From positions 1 through 64,000 of the forward strand of contig JAZNIT010000052.1 in assembly GCA_045577615.1 (NCBI GenBank): DNA of 64,000 nt. Reading direction: 5' to 3'. The DNA comes from RGIG2206 sp045577615 (GTDB taxonomy: Bacteria; Bacillota; Clostridia; Oscillospirales; Acutalibacteraceae). The translations under genes and the position numbers were made by a program. Every line of letters begins with the position of its first letter. Position 1 is the stretch's first letter. Below are positions 8,835 to 18,003 of this stretch, piece by piece. Below the pieces are notes generated by a model. That model saw nothing but the letters and a program-made list of their open reading frames with translations, made no database searches and was not told the origin of the DNA.

Positions 8835-10133
8835 TTAAACATCTAATGAAACAACATCTTGCCAGGTTTCGCGACGAACAATCTCGCGGGGTTCACCATT
8901 CGACACCATTACAACGGCGGGGCGAGGAATGCGGTTGTAATTGCTTGCCATTGAATAGTTATATGCGCCTGTGTTAAGCACAGCAACAATATCCCCTGCA
9001 TCGAGGGTTTGAATGGGCGCATTCTCTTGAATAAGGTCACCGCTTTCGCAGCATTTGCCCGCGAGAGTGATAATCATATCCTTGGGCTTATCGGCCTTGT
9101 TGGCGCACTCAATGGTATAGTCTGCCTGATAAAGAATATATCGTGGATTGTCACCCATACCGCCATCAATTGACACATAGGTGCGAATATCGGGGATGTT
9201 TTTTACGTTACCAACAGTATAAAGAGTAATACCTGCATCGGCTACGATTGAGCGACCCGGCTCAATAAAAATCATAGGTGCTTTAAGAGAGTTTTGCTGA
9301 CAAATATTATTGATAACGGCTGAAACAGGCTCCATAAAATCAAGGTAGGACACCTGGTCATCCTTATCAACGTAGCGCACACCAAAGCCACCGCCCAAGT
9401 CTAACTGTTCAACGATTATGCCTTGCTCGGCATTAAGCTTGGCTATGAAATTCATCATAACCTCTGCTGCCTCGACGTAAGGAGCAACCTCAAAAACCTG
9501 AGATGCTATATGGCAATGGAGGCCTGCCAAACGGATGCTTTGCGCTTTTGATGCTGCAACAACAGCATCATAGGCCTCGCCTGTTTCAAGAGCAAATCCA
9601 AACTTTGAGTCGATTTGGCCAGTGCGAACATAATCGTGAGTATGAGCATCTATACCCGGCTTAATGCGAAGCAAAACATTAGAGATTTTGTTAGCCTTTG
9701 CAGAAAGATCGGAGAGCATATTAAGTTCGTTAAGGTTATCAACAACAAAACAACCGACACCTGTTTTAAGAGCAAGGACAATCTCATCCTCGGTTTTGTT
9801 GTTGCCGTGAAAGTGCACCTTTTCCATAGGAAAGCCTGCACTGAAGGCGGTATAAATCTCACCGCCCGATACAACGTCTATGCCAAGGCCTTCGTCGGCT
9901 ACAATACGGCAGAGTTCCTTGCAGCAAAGAGCCTTGCTTGCGTAAAGGCACATCGCATTGCCCTTGTAATATTTTTCGAGAGCGTTGCGGAATTTGGCGC
10001 AGTTAGATCTGATTTTATTTTCATCAAGCACATAAAGCGGTGTGCCGTATTTTTGCGCCAGTTCGACGGTATCAACACCGCCTATGGTCAAGTGTCCGTC
10101 ACTGTTTACAGACAGACAATCGCTAATAAACAT
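8835..10133 (-). CDS. lysA: Diaminopimelate decarboxylase
   Basis: PLP enzyme that decarboxylates meso-diaminopimelate to L-lysine, the last step of lysine synthesis. The 432-residue protein has the PLP lysine in YASKALCCKE (~65), the HCHIASQV motif (~205), the glycine-rich phosphate-binding GGGFGVRY (~248) and the EPGRSIVADAG block (~293). CESGD (~362) supplies the active-site Cys of the partner subunit. Its ATG overlaps the engB stop by one base. Confidence 0.95.
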   Translation of the reverse strand: MFISDCLSVNSDGHLTIGGVDTVELAQKYGTPLYVLDENKIRSNCAKFRNALEKYYKGNAMCLYASKALCCKELCRIVADEGLGIDVVSGGEIYTAFSAGFPMEKVHFHGNNKTEDEIVLALKTGVGCFVVDNLNELNMLSDLSAKANKISNVLLRIKPGIDAHTHDYVRTGQIDSKFGFALETGEAYDAVVAASKAQSIRLAGLHCHIASQVFEVAPYVEAAEVMMNFIAKLNAEQGIIVEQLDLGGGFGVRYVDKDDQVSYLDFMEPVSAVINNICQQNSLKAPMIFIEPGRSIVADAGITLYTVGNVKNIPDIRTYVSIDGGMGDNPRYILYQADYTIECANKADKPKDMIITLAGKCCESGDLIQENAPIQTLDAGDIVAVLNTGAYNYSMASNYNRIPRPAVVMVSNGEPREIVRRETWQDVVSLDV

Positions 10134-10726
10134 TATGCTTCCTCCTGAATTAAGGATTTTTCTATTTCGGCCTTCAACTGCTCAACACCTTCACCGTTTT
10201 GTGATGAAAAAGGAATAGCAACGAAGGAATCTAAAAATGCCAGTTCTTCATTTAATGCCTCAAGCCGAGCGGTGCGCTGTGTTTTGTTCAGTTTGTCGCT
10301 TTTGGTAAGCGCAATGACAAATCTAAAGCCTGCAGATTGCAAAAACTCAAGCATATTAAGATCATCTGCTGAGGGGGGATGACGCATATCCACCAACTGA
10401 ACGACAAGACGAATGTCGCGGCTGGATTGAAAATATCCCTCCATCAAGTCAGACCAACGCTTGCGCTCGCTGTCGGATACCTTGGCATAGCCGTAACCGG
10501 GAAGGTCGGCGAGGCGTACGTCACCCACTCTAAAGAAATTGACGGTGACGGTTTTGCCGGGAGTGCCGCTGACACGTGCAAGTTGCTTGCGGTTTACAAG
10601 CTTGTTGAGCAAGGATGACTTGCCAACATTTGATCTGCCGCTGAATGCAATCTCGGGCATATTGGATTTTGGCAACTGTTTTGAGGTGCCATAGGCTGCT
10701 TCAAAATAGGCTGTATTATAGTTCAT
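10133..10726 (-). CDS. engB: Ribosome biogenesis GTPase EngB/YsxC
   Basis: Essential GTPase for assembly of the 50S subunit. The 197-residue protein shows G1 GRSNVGKSS (~30-38), G3 DLPGYGYAKV (~74-83), and G4 TKSDKL (~142-147), with the usual family length. It overlaps the lon stop by 4 bases (ATGA) and lysA by 1 base. A lon-engB pair is common in Firmicutes. Confidence 0.95.
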   Translation of the reverse strand: MNYNTAYFEAAYGTSKQLPKSNMPEIAFSGRSNVGKSSLLNKLVNRKQLARVSGTPGKTVTVNFFRVGDVRLADLPGYGYAKVSDSERKRWSDLMEGYFQSSRDIRLVVQLVDMRHPPSADDLNMLEFLQSAGFRFVIALTKSDKLNKTQRTARLEALNEELAFLDSFVAIPFSSQNGEGVEQLKAEIEKSLIQEEA

Positions 10727-13137
10727 ATTTCCCCCTGCATTACTGCGTGACTTGCTCCCCTATTTGACACAACGGGAACAACAGATATCTTTTCTGCACC
10801 TTCGGTGCAAACCCTATCGGGCACCAGTGCGGTTTCAAGAACCTTGCTCATTTCAGAACAAATTACAAACTCGACGTTATCATATACCACTTTTTCAATC
10901 TCTGCCAAATCGGGCTCGTTGTCGGCAGGAATAATAACCTGCTTAACACCTGCACGATAGGCAGCCATCGTTTTTTCTTTAAGGCCGCCAATGGGCAATA
11001 CGTTGCCGCGCAGTGAAATCTCACCCGTCATAGCAACATCGTGCTTGATTTTCCTACCGCTGAGGGCTGATAAAATAGCCACTGCCATAGTTATACCTGC
11101 TGAAGGGCCATCCTTGGGCACAGCAGCCTCGGTAGCATGGATATGCAAGTCGGTATTTTTATAGAAATCGTCATCGATGCCATATTTATCGGCAACACTG
11201 CGCACGAAGCTTACAGCAGTACGAGCCGACTCTTTCATTATGTCGCCAAGAGAGCCTGTAAGCTCAATTTTGCCTGTACCTGTAAGAGCAGACACCTCAA
11301 GTTTCATAAGCTCGCCGCCAACAGAAGTCCAGGCTAAGCCGTTGACTACGCCAACCTCATCGCTAGCACCAACAACAGTTTCAGGCTTGTAACGCTTGGG
11401 GCCAAGCAAATCCTTAAGCTGTGCGGCTGAAATATTAACCCGCGTTGTCTCGCCGAGAGCAATTTTATATGCAGCCTTGCGGCAGAGAGAGGCAATCTCA
11501 CGCTCTAACTTGCGAACACCGCCCTCACGGGTATAGCTGTCAATAAGCTCGTACAAAACACCATTGGAAATTTTGCAGAATTTAGCGGTCAAGCCGTGGT
11601 TGGCAAGTTGCTTTTTGACAAGATGATTTTTGGCAATTTGAAATTTTTCTTCTCTGGTATAGCTTGAAAGCTCGATAACCTCCATTCGGTCAAGCAATGG
11701 AGCAGGAATGGTTGAGGTATCGTTTGCCGTTGTGATAAAGAGCACCTTGCTCAAATCGTAAGGCATATCTACAAAGTGGTCCACAAAGGTTTTGTTTTGC
11801 TCGGGATCCAGTGCCTCAAGCAATGCAGAAGAGCAATCGCCCTTGTAATCGCTGCCAACCTTGTCGATTTCATCCAACAAAACGAGAGGATTGGATACGC
11901 CGCTTTGTTTGATAGCATCTATCAGTCGGCCGGGCATTGCGCCAATATAGGTGCGACGGTGACCGCGAATCTCTGACTCGTCCTTAACTCCGCCCAGAGA
12001 TACACGGGCAAAACGTCGGCCCATACAACGGGCAACCGATGAGGCGATTGAGGTTTTACCCACACCGGGAGGGCCAACAAGGCATATAATCTGACCCTGT
12101 CGATCGGGCGCAAGCTTTCGAACGGCAAGCATTTCAATAATTCTTTGCTTAACCTTTTTAAGACCATAGTGGTCTTTATCAAGAATGGCCTCAGCCTTTT
12201 TAATGTCAATTTTATCAGTAGTAACAGCATCCCAAGGCAATTCGATGCAGGTGTCAAGATAACCTCTGACTACAGTTGCTTCGTGGGCGCCTGAAGGCAT
12301 TTTTGAAAGCTTGGTAACCTCTTTGCGAAGTTTCTCTTTAACGCTGTCGGGAGCGGTCAAGGAATTAACCTTGGCAAAGTATTGGTCAATCTCGTCATCC
12401 TCTTCGGGGCCGTTAAGCTCTTCGCCAAGAACTCGCAGCTGCTCGCGAAGGTAGTATTCACGCTGATTTTCCTCGATATTGTGCTGCACCTTGGCGGTGA
12501 TTTCGTTCTCATACTTAAGAATGCCACATTCACGGTGAAGAAGTACAACCAGTTCTTCGGCCCTGCGATTATCAGAGGTTTGCTCTAATATGTACTGCTT
12601 ATCCTCCCACGCCATAGGAAGATTGGCAGCAATATAATCGGCAAGATGGCCAGGGTCGTCATCGTTAATTACAGCGGTGATAACATCGTCAGACACGTGA
12701 CCTGATGAGAGGGAAACATATTGGTCAAAGGCATCGCGCAAATTGCGAAGCAAAGCCTCTTTTCGTAGCTGATTTGGCCTGCCGGGGCGGGCAAAAATGG
12801 GGTCAACCGCAACGGTAAAATAGGGTTCTGCAGTAAGGCACTCGGCAACTCTTGCACGGTGCAAACCTTTAACAACAATGCGAATATTATTCTCGCCCGG
12901 CAGCTTTAAAACCTGCTTGATAACGGCAACACAGCCGACGGGAGCCACATCCTTAAACTTAGGCTGTTCAAGGGTGATGTCGTCCTGTGCGGCAAGATAA
13001 ATCATTCGGCCGTTTTCCATAGCACTGTTAACTGCAAGTATAGACATTTTTCTGCCTACGTCAAAATGAACGGTAGCGTCGGGAAATACCACGACACCCC
13101 TCATTATTAACATAGGCATAATTTTTATATTTTCCAT
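10723..13137 (-). CDS. lon: ATP-dependent protease Lon
   Basis: AAA+ serine protease that removes damaged and regulatory proteins. I start at ATG 13137 (804 residues), as GAAAGGAT lies five bases upstream, rather than eight codons earlier. Domains in order: N-terminal substrate-binding LON domain, coiled linker, AAA+ module with GPPGVGKTSIA (~365) and DEIDKVG, and the protease domain with the catalytic Ser in PKDGPSAGIT (~690) and Lys downstream in the AGVKQ region. First gene of the lon-engB-lysA unit, with a clear promoter. Confidence 0.95.
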   Translation of the reverse strand: MENIKIMPMLIMRGVVVFPDATVHFDVGRKMSILAVNSAMENGRMIYLAAQDDITLEQPKFKDVAPVGCVAVIKQVLKLPGENNIRIVVKGLHRARVAECLTAEPYFTVAVDPIFARPGRPNQLRKEALLRNLRDAFDQYVSLSSGHVSDDVITAVINDDDPGHLADYIAANLPMAWEDKQYILEQTSDNRRAEELVVLLHRECGILKYENEITAKVQHNIEENQREYYLREQLRVLGEELNGPEEDDEIDQYFAKVNSLTAPDSVKEKLRKEVTKLSKMPSGAHEATVVRGYLDTCIELPWDAVTTDKIDIKKAEAILDKDHYGLKKVKQRIIEMLAVRKLAPDRQGQIICLVGPPGVGKTSIASSVARCMGRRFARVSLGGVKDESEIRGHRRTYIGAMPGRLIDAIKQSGVSNPLVLLDEIDKVGSDYKGDCSSALLEALDPEQNKTFVDHFVDMPYDLSKVLFITTANDTSTIPAPLLDRMEVIELSSYTREEKFQIAKNHLVKKQLANHGLTAKFCKISNGVLYELIDSYTREGGVRKLEREIASLCRKAAYKIALGETTRVNISAAQLKDLLGPKRYKPETVVGASDEVGVVNGLAWTSVGGELMKLEVSALTGTGKIELTGSLGDIMKESARTAVSFVRSVADKYGIDDDFYKNTDLHIHATEAAVPKDGPSAGITMAVAILSALSGRKIKHDVAMTGEISLRGNVLPIGGLKEKTMAAYRAGVKQVIIPADNEPDLAEIEKVVYDNVEFVICSEMSKVLETALVPDRVCTEGAEKISVVPVVSNRGASHAVMQGEI

Positions 13138-13208
13138 AACAAATCCTTTCGGGTAATGCAAATATCGAATGTTTAAATAAGGATATAATTATCCATTTTT
13201 ATCTATTC

Positions 13209-13237
13209 ATTATACAATAAACCCATTTATAATTCAA
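13209..13237 (-). promoter_or_regulatory. Sigma-A promoter of the lon operon
   Basis: Read on the minus strand: -35 TTGAAT (13237-13232), 17-base spacer, -10 TATAAT (13214-13209), about 70 bases before the lon start. No CtsR or CIRCE-like repeat is visible near it. Confidence 0.75.
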
Positions 13238-13249
13238 GAAAAATAAGCA

Positions 13250-13286
13250 AAAACGGCGCAATTTATCATAAAAACTGCACCGTTTT
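13250..13286 (-). terminator. Terminator after the Cys-rich gene
   Basis: AAAACGGTGCA pairs with TGCGCCGTTTT (one G-T pair) on the minus strand and is followed by a T run. It separates the gene at 13302-14102 from the lon promoter. Confidence 0.7.
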
Positions 13287-13301
13287 GTAATATTTATGCC
13301 A

Positions 13302-14102
13302 TTAGCATTCAGTTTGATTGCCGTCCGAATCGCACTCGTTAAGTCGGGGCGGGAAAAAGTCGTTGGTGGGAAACTCCAATCTGCTGAAAATTTCGCAAGG
13401 ATTATCGGTAACTGCGGAGCATTTTTGCTCGGGGATGCAAAAGTCATAAACAGGGATGAGCATTTGCACATTTCTTATAAGCTGTACTACACTGAAAAGT
13501 CCCAAAGTTACCAGCGCAATCATACCGTCTGCAGCGGGTGTGCCTATCTCGCCACCGATTAAATCGAGCACGCATTGAGGAATCAAGGCAACGTCCCCCG
13601 TGCCCGTATACTCGACAAAACGGCAGCCCAGTGTTACGGGGTCAACCGTTTGAACTACGCAACGAGGCAGGGTGTTAAGCTCTGAGGGATTGCATCCGCC
13701 CGCTTCGGTTGCCAGATTTGAAAAGGTGCGCACGTTGCCCTCGCTGCCGTACAAAATCACGCGTTTATTGAAGGTAGCTATACCTTCAACGTCGGTAGGC
13801 ACAGTAGCACCTGCTGCAGTAACGCTGAAGTTAACTAAAAAGTAAAAGGTTATGTCGCAGCTATAAAATCCTCGGTTAAGATTTACGCTCTCTAAATTGA
13901 TGAAAACGTTGCTTACCTCTGCACCCCTGCATCTGATATTGGTTGCGGTATCGACGATCGCCTGATTTTCGGGAGAAAAATACACCCTTAAATCTTCAAG
14001 GCAATCTCGGGCACAGCACGAGTCATATACCCTGCCCCCATCGATACAAACAGCCTCGCGAAAATCACCCGACGCGACCATTGTTCGTCTTGAATCTGCC
14101 AT
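13302..14102 (-). CDS. Cys-rich protein of unknown function, possible spore-surface protein
   Basis: A 266-residue protein that I do not recognise. It has 15 cysteines spread along its length (CIDG, SCCARDC, IRCRG, YSCD and others), no signal peptide, a beta-rich middle, one hydrophobic stretch (ALVTLGLFSVVQLI, ~195-208) and an acidic Cys-ended tail, ECDSDGNQTEC. Many unpaired Cys in a soluble, non-secreted protein suggest metal binding or cross-linking in a spore layer. GGAGGA stands 7 bases before the ATG. It is a single-gene unit between two terminators, with a sigma-K-like sequence upstream. The spore role is inference. Confidence 0.6.
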   Translation of the reverse strand: MADSRRTMVASGDFREAVCIDGGRVYDSCCARDCLEDLRVYFSPENQAIVDTATNIRCRGAEVSNVFINLESVNLNRGFYSCDITFYFLVNFSVTAAGATVPTDVEGIATFNKRVILYGSEGNVRTFSNLATEAGGCNPSELNTLPRCVVQTVDPVTLGCRFVEYTGTGDVALIPQCVLDLIGGEIGTPAADGMIALVTLGLFSVVQLIRNVQMLIPVYDFCIPEQKCSAVTDNPCEIFSRLEFPTNDFFPPRLNECDSDGNQTEC

Positions 14103-14147
14103 AGACAGTTCCTCCTATGTTAATTTGTCGAAGCTATACTTCATTAA

Positions 14148-14175
14148 CATAGTATGTAAAAACCGCCTTTGAGTG
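14148..14175 (-). promoter_or_regulatory. Possible sigma-K-type promoter
   Basis: On the minus strand CAC (14175-14173), 16 bases, then CATACTATG (14156-14148) fits the sigma-K pattern mAC-N16-CATAnnnTA with one mismatch. It lies 45 bases before the Cys-rich gene and overlaps the pcrA terminator. Such short consensus sites also occur by chance. Confidence 0.35.
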
Positions 14176-14186
14176 AACAAAAGCGG
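14158..14186 (-). terminator. Terminator of pcrA
   Basis: On the minus strand CCGCTTTT (14186-14179) pairs with AAAGGCGG (14170-14163), with one G-T pair, followed by TTTTT. Confidence 0.7.
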
Positions 14187-14195
14187 CTTAAATTA

Positions 14196-16613
14196 TTATA
14201 AAACTTCAAGTTTTGCAAAGTTTTGCATTATTTTTTTGGTTCCAACTCGATCGAAAGCAATCTCTAACAACGAGTCATTGCCCATTGAGGTAACTCTTAC
14301 AATCATACCGTCACCAAACGCCTTATGTCGCACCTTTTGGCCAACCTTAAGTACCTTTTTATCAACAGCGGGGGCTGATTTGCTGCTGAATGATGAGCGT
14401 TGGCTCATATCGGTAAAGGAAGCGCGATCGGATCTGCGGCGCTCGGCATAATCATTGTCAAAGGGAAGTGAATCGTAGTCACTACCCTTGCGGTCATAAT
14501 TGCCATAACCGCCAAAGCCTGCAAAGGCCACAGGTTGAACCACATGCTTGATAAGTTTTTGCGGTATTTCGCCCAGAAAACGAGAAGGACGATAACGCTC
14601 GGTGCGACCGAAAATCATACGGGATGATGCGGTTGAAATGTTAAGTTCCTCTTTGGCACGGGTAATACCAACGTATGCGAGTCGGCGCTCTTCTTCAATA
14701 TCGTCAGGTGTGCCGTAAATGGATTGGTTGCCGGGGAATATTCCCTCCTCCACACCTGCGATAAATACTACGGGGAACTCAAGGCCCTTTGCGGTGTGCA
14801 TGGTCATAAGCAACACGCGGTCGTCGTTATCGTCGTCCGTGTCAAGGTCGGTAATAAGTGCAAGCTCTTCCAAAAATCCAGCCAAGGTTGCCCCATCCTC
14901 TTCGTGCTCTTTTTCATACTGAACGATGTTGGATGAAAATTCGTTGACGTTTTCAAGGCGATCCCGTCCCTCGTCACCCGACTGCTCCAAAGCGGTAACA
15001 TATCCGCTTTTATCAAGCACATATTCAAGCAGCTCGTGAAGCGAAACTTCATTTTCTTTATTAATAAAATCCTTTATCATTGCCGCAAACCCAATCAGCT
15101 TGCCCGATGCTCTTGACAATGCTTGATACTGATTTGCAGTTGCCATTATCTCTAACATACCGATACCCGTTTGCTCTGAAATAGAAGCAACGTTGTTAAC
15201 AGTGGTATCACCAATTCCCCTCTTGGGCTCGTTGACAATTCGCTTTAGTGCAATACCGTCATTAGGGTTGTTTATAAGGCTTAAGTATGCAATGACATCT
15301 CGAATTTCCTTGCGATCAAAGAACTTCATTCCGCCGATAACACGATAACTGATTCCTGAACGCATAAGCACGTTTTCAATAGAGTTGGACTGTGCGTTCA
15401 TTCTGTAGAGAACGGCGTGATCACTTGCTTTGCGGCCCTTTGTGAGATTTTCGGATATGGCATCGGCTATAAAACGAGCCTCACCCTGTTCGTCCGATGC
15501 TGAATACCAGATGATGGATGAGCCGCCATCTTTAGCTGTCCAAAGCTTTTTGCCCTTTCGGCCGCGATTGTTGGCAATAACGGCGTTGGCGGCATCAAGA
15601 ATTATCTGTGTTGAACGGTAATTCTGTTCAAGACGGATAACCTTTGCATCCTTATATTCGGTTTCAAAGTTAAGAATATTCTCGATGGTTGCTCCGCGGA
15701 ATCGATAAATACTTTGGTCATCGTCGCCCACAACGCACAGATTGCGATGCTTTTCGCATATAAGCTTGGCAAACATATATTGGGCGTGGTTAGTATCCTG
15801 ATACTCGTCTATCATTACGTATTTAAAGCGGTTTTGATAGTATTCGAGCACGTCAGGATGCTCTTTAAATAAACGAACGGTGTTGACAATCAGATCGTCA
15901 AAATCCATTGCATCATAGTCTGTAAGAGTTGCCTGATATTTGCGGTATGCATCGCTTATCATCCTGCGGCGAACATCACCCGATACGGTGTTTTCGTACT
16001 CGTCGGGAGAAATGAGCGAATCCTTTGCGTGGCTTATTTCGTTTAAAATCACGCGGTGGCCCATCATTTTTTCGTCGATTCCGAGGGAGTGCATTACATC
16101 CTTCATCAAACGTCGCTGATCATCGGTAGAATAGATAGTGAAGTTGTTCGAGAATCCGAGACGATCACCAAATCGGCGCAAAATTTTTGCGCAGGTGGAG
16201 TGAAAGGTTGCTGCCCACACCTCGTTGCCCTCTTCACCAACAGCTGTATCAAGGCGCTCTTTAAGCTCGCGGGCAGCCTTGTTGGTAAAGGTTATAGCAA
16301 GAATCTGCCACGGCTGCACCTTATCCACTCCCACCCATTCGGGTGCGGGCAAATTGTTGTCGAGGCAGTTTTGCAGCACCTCAACATCCTCACTGTCGGC
16401 ATAGGGAGCCTTGTCGTTATAAGCAACACCGTAGCGTATCATATTTACTATTCGGTTAATGAGCACGGTGGTTTTGCCGCTGCCTGCACCTGCAAGAATA
16501 AGCAAAGGACCGCCGACAGTAACAACCGCCTCAAACTGACGGTCGTTCATTCTGCCGAAATCACGCTCTATTAGTTTTTTACGCAATAATTCAAATTGCT
16601 GAGTATAATCCAT
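14196..16613 (-). CDS. pcrA: ATP-dependent DNA helicase PcrA (UvrD family)
   Basis: 3'-5' superfamily 1 helicase for nucleotide excision repair, replication restart and clearing of RNA polymerase. The 805-residue protein has Walker A AGAGSGKTT (~38), motif II DEYQDTNHAQY (~257), motif III VGDDDQSIYRFRGA (~285), motif IV QNYRSTQ and motif VI VGITRAKEEL (~630). The extreme C-terminus (VGQKVRHKAFGDGMIVRV) is the Tudor-like RNA polymerase-binding module of PcrA. It is flanked by terminators on both sides, so it is probably transcribed alone. Confidence 0.95.
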   Translation of the reverse strand: MDYTQQFELLRKKLIERDFGRMNDRQFEAVVTVGGPLLILAGAGSGKTTVLINRIVNMIRYGVAYNDKAPYADSEDVEVLQNCLDNNLPAPEWVGVDKVQPWQILAITFTNKAARELKERLDTAVGEEGNEVWAATFHSTCAKILRRFGDRLGFSNNFTIYSTDDQRRLMKDVMHSLGIDEKMMGHRVILNEISHAKDSLISPDEYENTVSGDVRRRMISDAYRKYQATLTDYDAMDFDDLIVNTVRLFKEHPDVLEYYQNRFKYVMIDEYQDTNHAQYMFAKLICEKHRNLCVVGDDDQSIYRFRGATIENILNFETEYKDAKVIRLEQNYRSTQIILDAANAVIANNRGRKGKKLWTAKDGGSSIIWYSASDEQGEARFIADAISENLTKGRKASDHAVLYRMNAQSNSIENVLMRSGISYRVIGGMKFFDRKEIRDVIAYLSLINNPNDGIALKRIVNEPKRGIGDTTVNNVASISEQTGIGMLEIMATANQYQALSRASGKLIGFAAMIKDFINKENEVSLHELLEYVLDKSGYVTALEQSGDEGRDRLENVNEFSSNIVQYEKEHEEDGATLAGFLEELALITDLDTDDDNDDRVLLMTMHTAKGLEFPVVFIAGVEEGIFPGNQSIYGTPDDIEEERRLAYVGITRAKEELNISTASSRMIFGRTERYRPSRFLGEIPQKLIKHVVQPVAFAGFGGYGNYDRKGSDYDSLPFDNDYAERRRSDRASFTDMSQRSSFSSKSAPAVDKKVLKVGQKVRHKAFGDGMIVRVTSMGNDSLLEIAFDRVGTKKIMQNFAKLEVL

Positions 16614-16627
16614 AATATCACCAACAA

Positions 16628-16653
16628 AGATGCCGACTTTTAGGTCGGCATCT
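16628..16653 (-). terminator. Hairpin terminator after the DUF4832-like gene
   Basis: AGATGCCGAC (16628-16637) pairs perfectly with GTCGGCATCT (16644-16653), loop of six. Only a short T run follows on the minus strand, so termination may be partial and some reading into pcrA is possible. Confidence 0.6.
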
Positions 16654-16662
16654 GTAATTTAA

Positions 16663-18003
16663 TTAAACAATTTCAATATCGGTTACAAAGTAGCTGCCGT
16701 CAGCATTGCGATACTCATCCTGCATACCAAGTTCAATGGTACGGTTTTTATCGTTATGCATACGAACGGAAAGCTTATATTTGCCCTTGGGGGCCTCGGT
16801 TTTAAGATCAAAATCACGCACGGTGATGGTGTGAGGCATCATCTCGTTGCTGTCGAAGCCTTCAACAGGGATGGTATAAGTGCCATTTTCATTAGCAAGA
16901 ATTACATCCAGCTTGTAGCCCTTATAGGAAGGAGCAGCACCCTTATTCTCCCAATAGAACTTGATGTTAAACTCGTTACTAATCTTCTCAGCAACATCAA
17001 CACCGTAAAGGAAGTACCAATATCCAAGCTGATTGGCCATAATAATAGCCAATTCGGGGTTTTCTTTAAGCCATTTGCGAGGTTCACCGTGGAAGCCTGC
17101 ATAGGTCGCATGGCTACCCTGAACTGATGCGAGGAAGGGCCAGCCTTCAAGATACCAACCTGATTTAATGGTGGTGTCATAGTGCTCAAGTTCAAGAATG
17201 GTGGGGAATTTGCGCCAAGCGCGGTCATAAATCTCTTCTGAACGAAGGGTGTTGAAGCCGAAACGCTCTGCAAACCAGGTTACGCTGATACCGTCGTCAC
17301 GGATGGTAATACCGTTATCGATAATGTAGTTAAGTATTTCTTCTTTTTCTTCGCGAGGAGCAGAGTCACGGCTGCCAACAACGTCGTCACTGATTGAGAG
17401 CTGGGTTTTCTTGTAGTTGTTTACGTGGATATCGATGTGCTTTTTGATTACATCAACAGGCCAATCCTTGCGCGATGATGAGCAGCAATGGAACTCGCCC
17501 CAGTCGCCGTAGCTGCCGAGGTCAATGTAAACGACCTCTTCACGGCCGTCGTAACGTTCAGCAAAAGCGCGATGGAAATTGTTAAGCTTTTCAAGGAAGA
17601 TGGGATCACCATATTCGGGCTCAATGGTTCCATTGGCCATAACGGTATACTTTGCACCTGCATCAAATACCCACTTGGGAGTTGCGTAGCCGTCAAGCTG
17701 CATATTGGTTTCTTTGCAAGACACACGGAAGGATACACGCTTACCTGCAGCTACCCACGGGTCAACAATTTGATCAAGAAGTTGCCAATTAAATTCACCC
17801 TCTTTGGGCTCAAGGTAACCCCACGCCATACGCAAATAGGCGTGGTCCATCAACGGAAATTCATCGAAGGTGTTTTGGGGATCATACTGTGTGCAATATT
17901 TGCCTAAGCCATTGTCATAGTAGTGCACGTACCAGCCTTTGTCAGGGTTATTGCACAATTTTTCATCATCATATCTATTTTTAAGTTTTAACATTACCTT
18001 CAC
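16663..18003 (-). CDS. DUF4832-like TIM-barrel protein, possible glycosidase
   Basis: A 446-residue cytosolic protein. The N-terminal NNPDKGWYVHYYDNG block, YLRMAWGYLEPKEGEFNW (~55-72), GKRVSFRV (~90) and DLGSYGDWGEFH (~167) are typical of DUF4832/DUF4874 barrel proteins related to glycoside hydrolases, and the C-terminal ~100 residues form a beta-sandwich (EFNIKFYWENKGAAPSYKG). It overlaps the kinase-like gene 18000-19103 by 4 bases, so the two are co-translated. Carbohydrate breakdown is likely from this pairing, but the substrate cannot be read from the sequence. Confidence 0.65.
   Translation of the reverse strand: MKVMLKLKNRYDDEKLCNNPDKGWYVHYYDNGLGKYCTQYDPQNTFDEFPLMDHAYLRMAWGYLEPKEGEFNWQLLDQIVDPWVAAGKRVSFRVSCKETNMQLDGYATPKWVFDAGAKYTVMANGTIEPEYGDPIFLEKLNNFHRAFAERYDGREEVVYIDLGSYGDWGEFHCCSSSRKDWPVDVIKKHIDIHVNNYKKTQLSISDDVVGSRDSAPREEKEEILNYIIDNGITIRDDGISVTWFAERFGFNTLRSEEIYDRAWRKFPTILELEHYDTTIKSGWYLEGWPFLASVQGSHATYAGFHGEPRKWLKENPELAIIMANQLGYWYFLYGVDVAEKISNEFNIKFYWENKGAAPSYKGYKLDVILANENGTYTIPVEGFDSNEMMPHTITVRDFDLKTEAPKGKYKLSVRMHNDKNRTIELGMQDEYRNADGSYFVTDIEIV

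Noticed and set aside
9615..10148. Plus-strand frame of 177 codons over the start of lysA
   Set aside because: It shadows the conserved LysA N-terminus and has no ribosome site.
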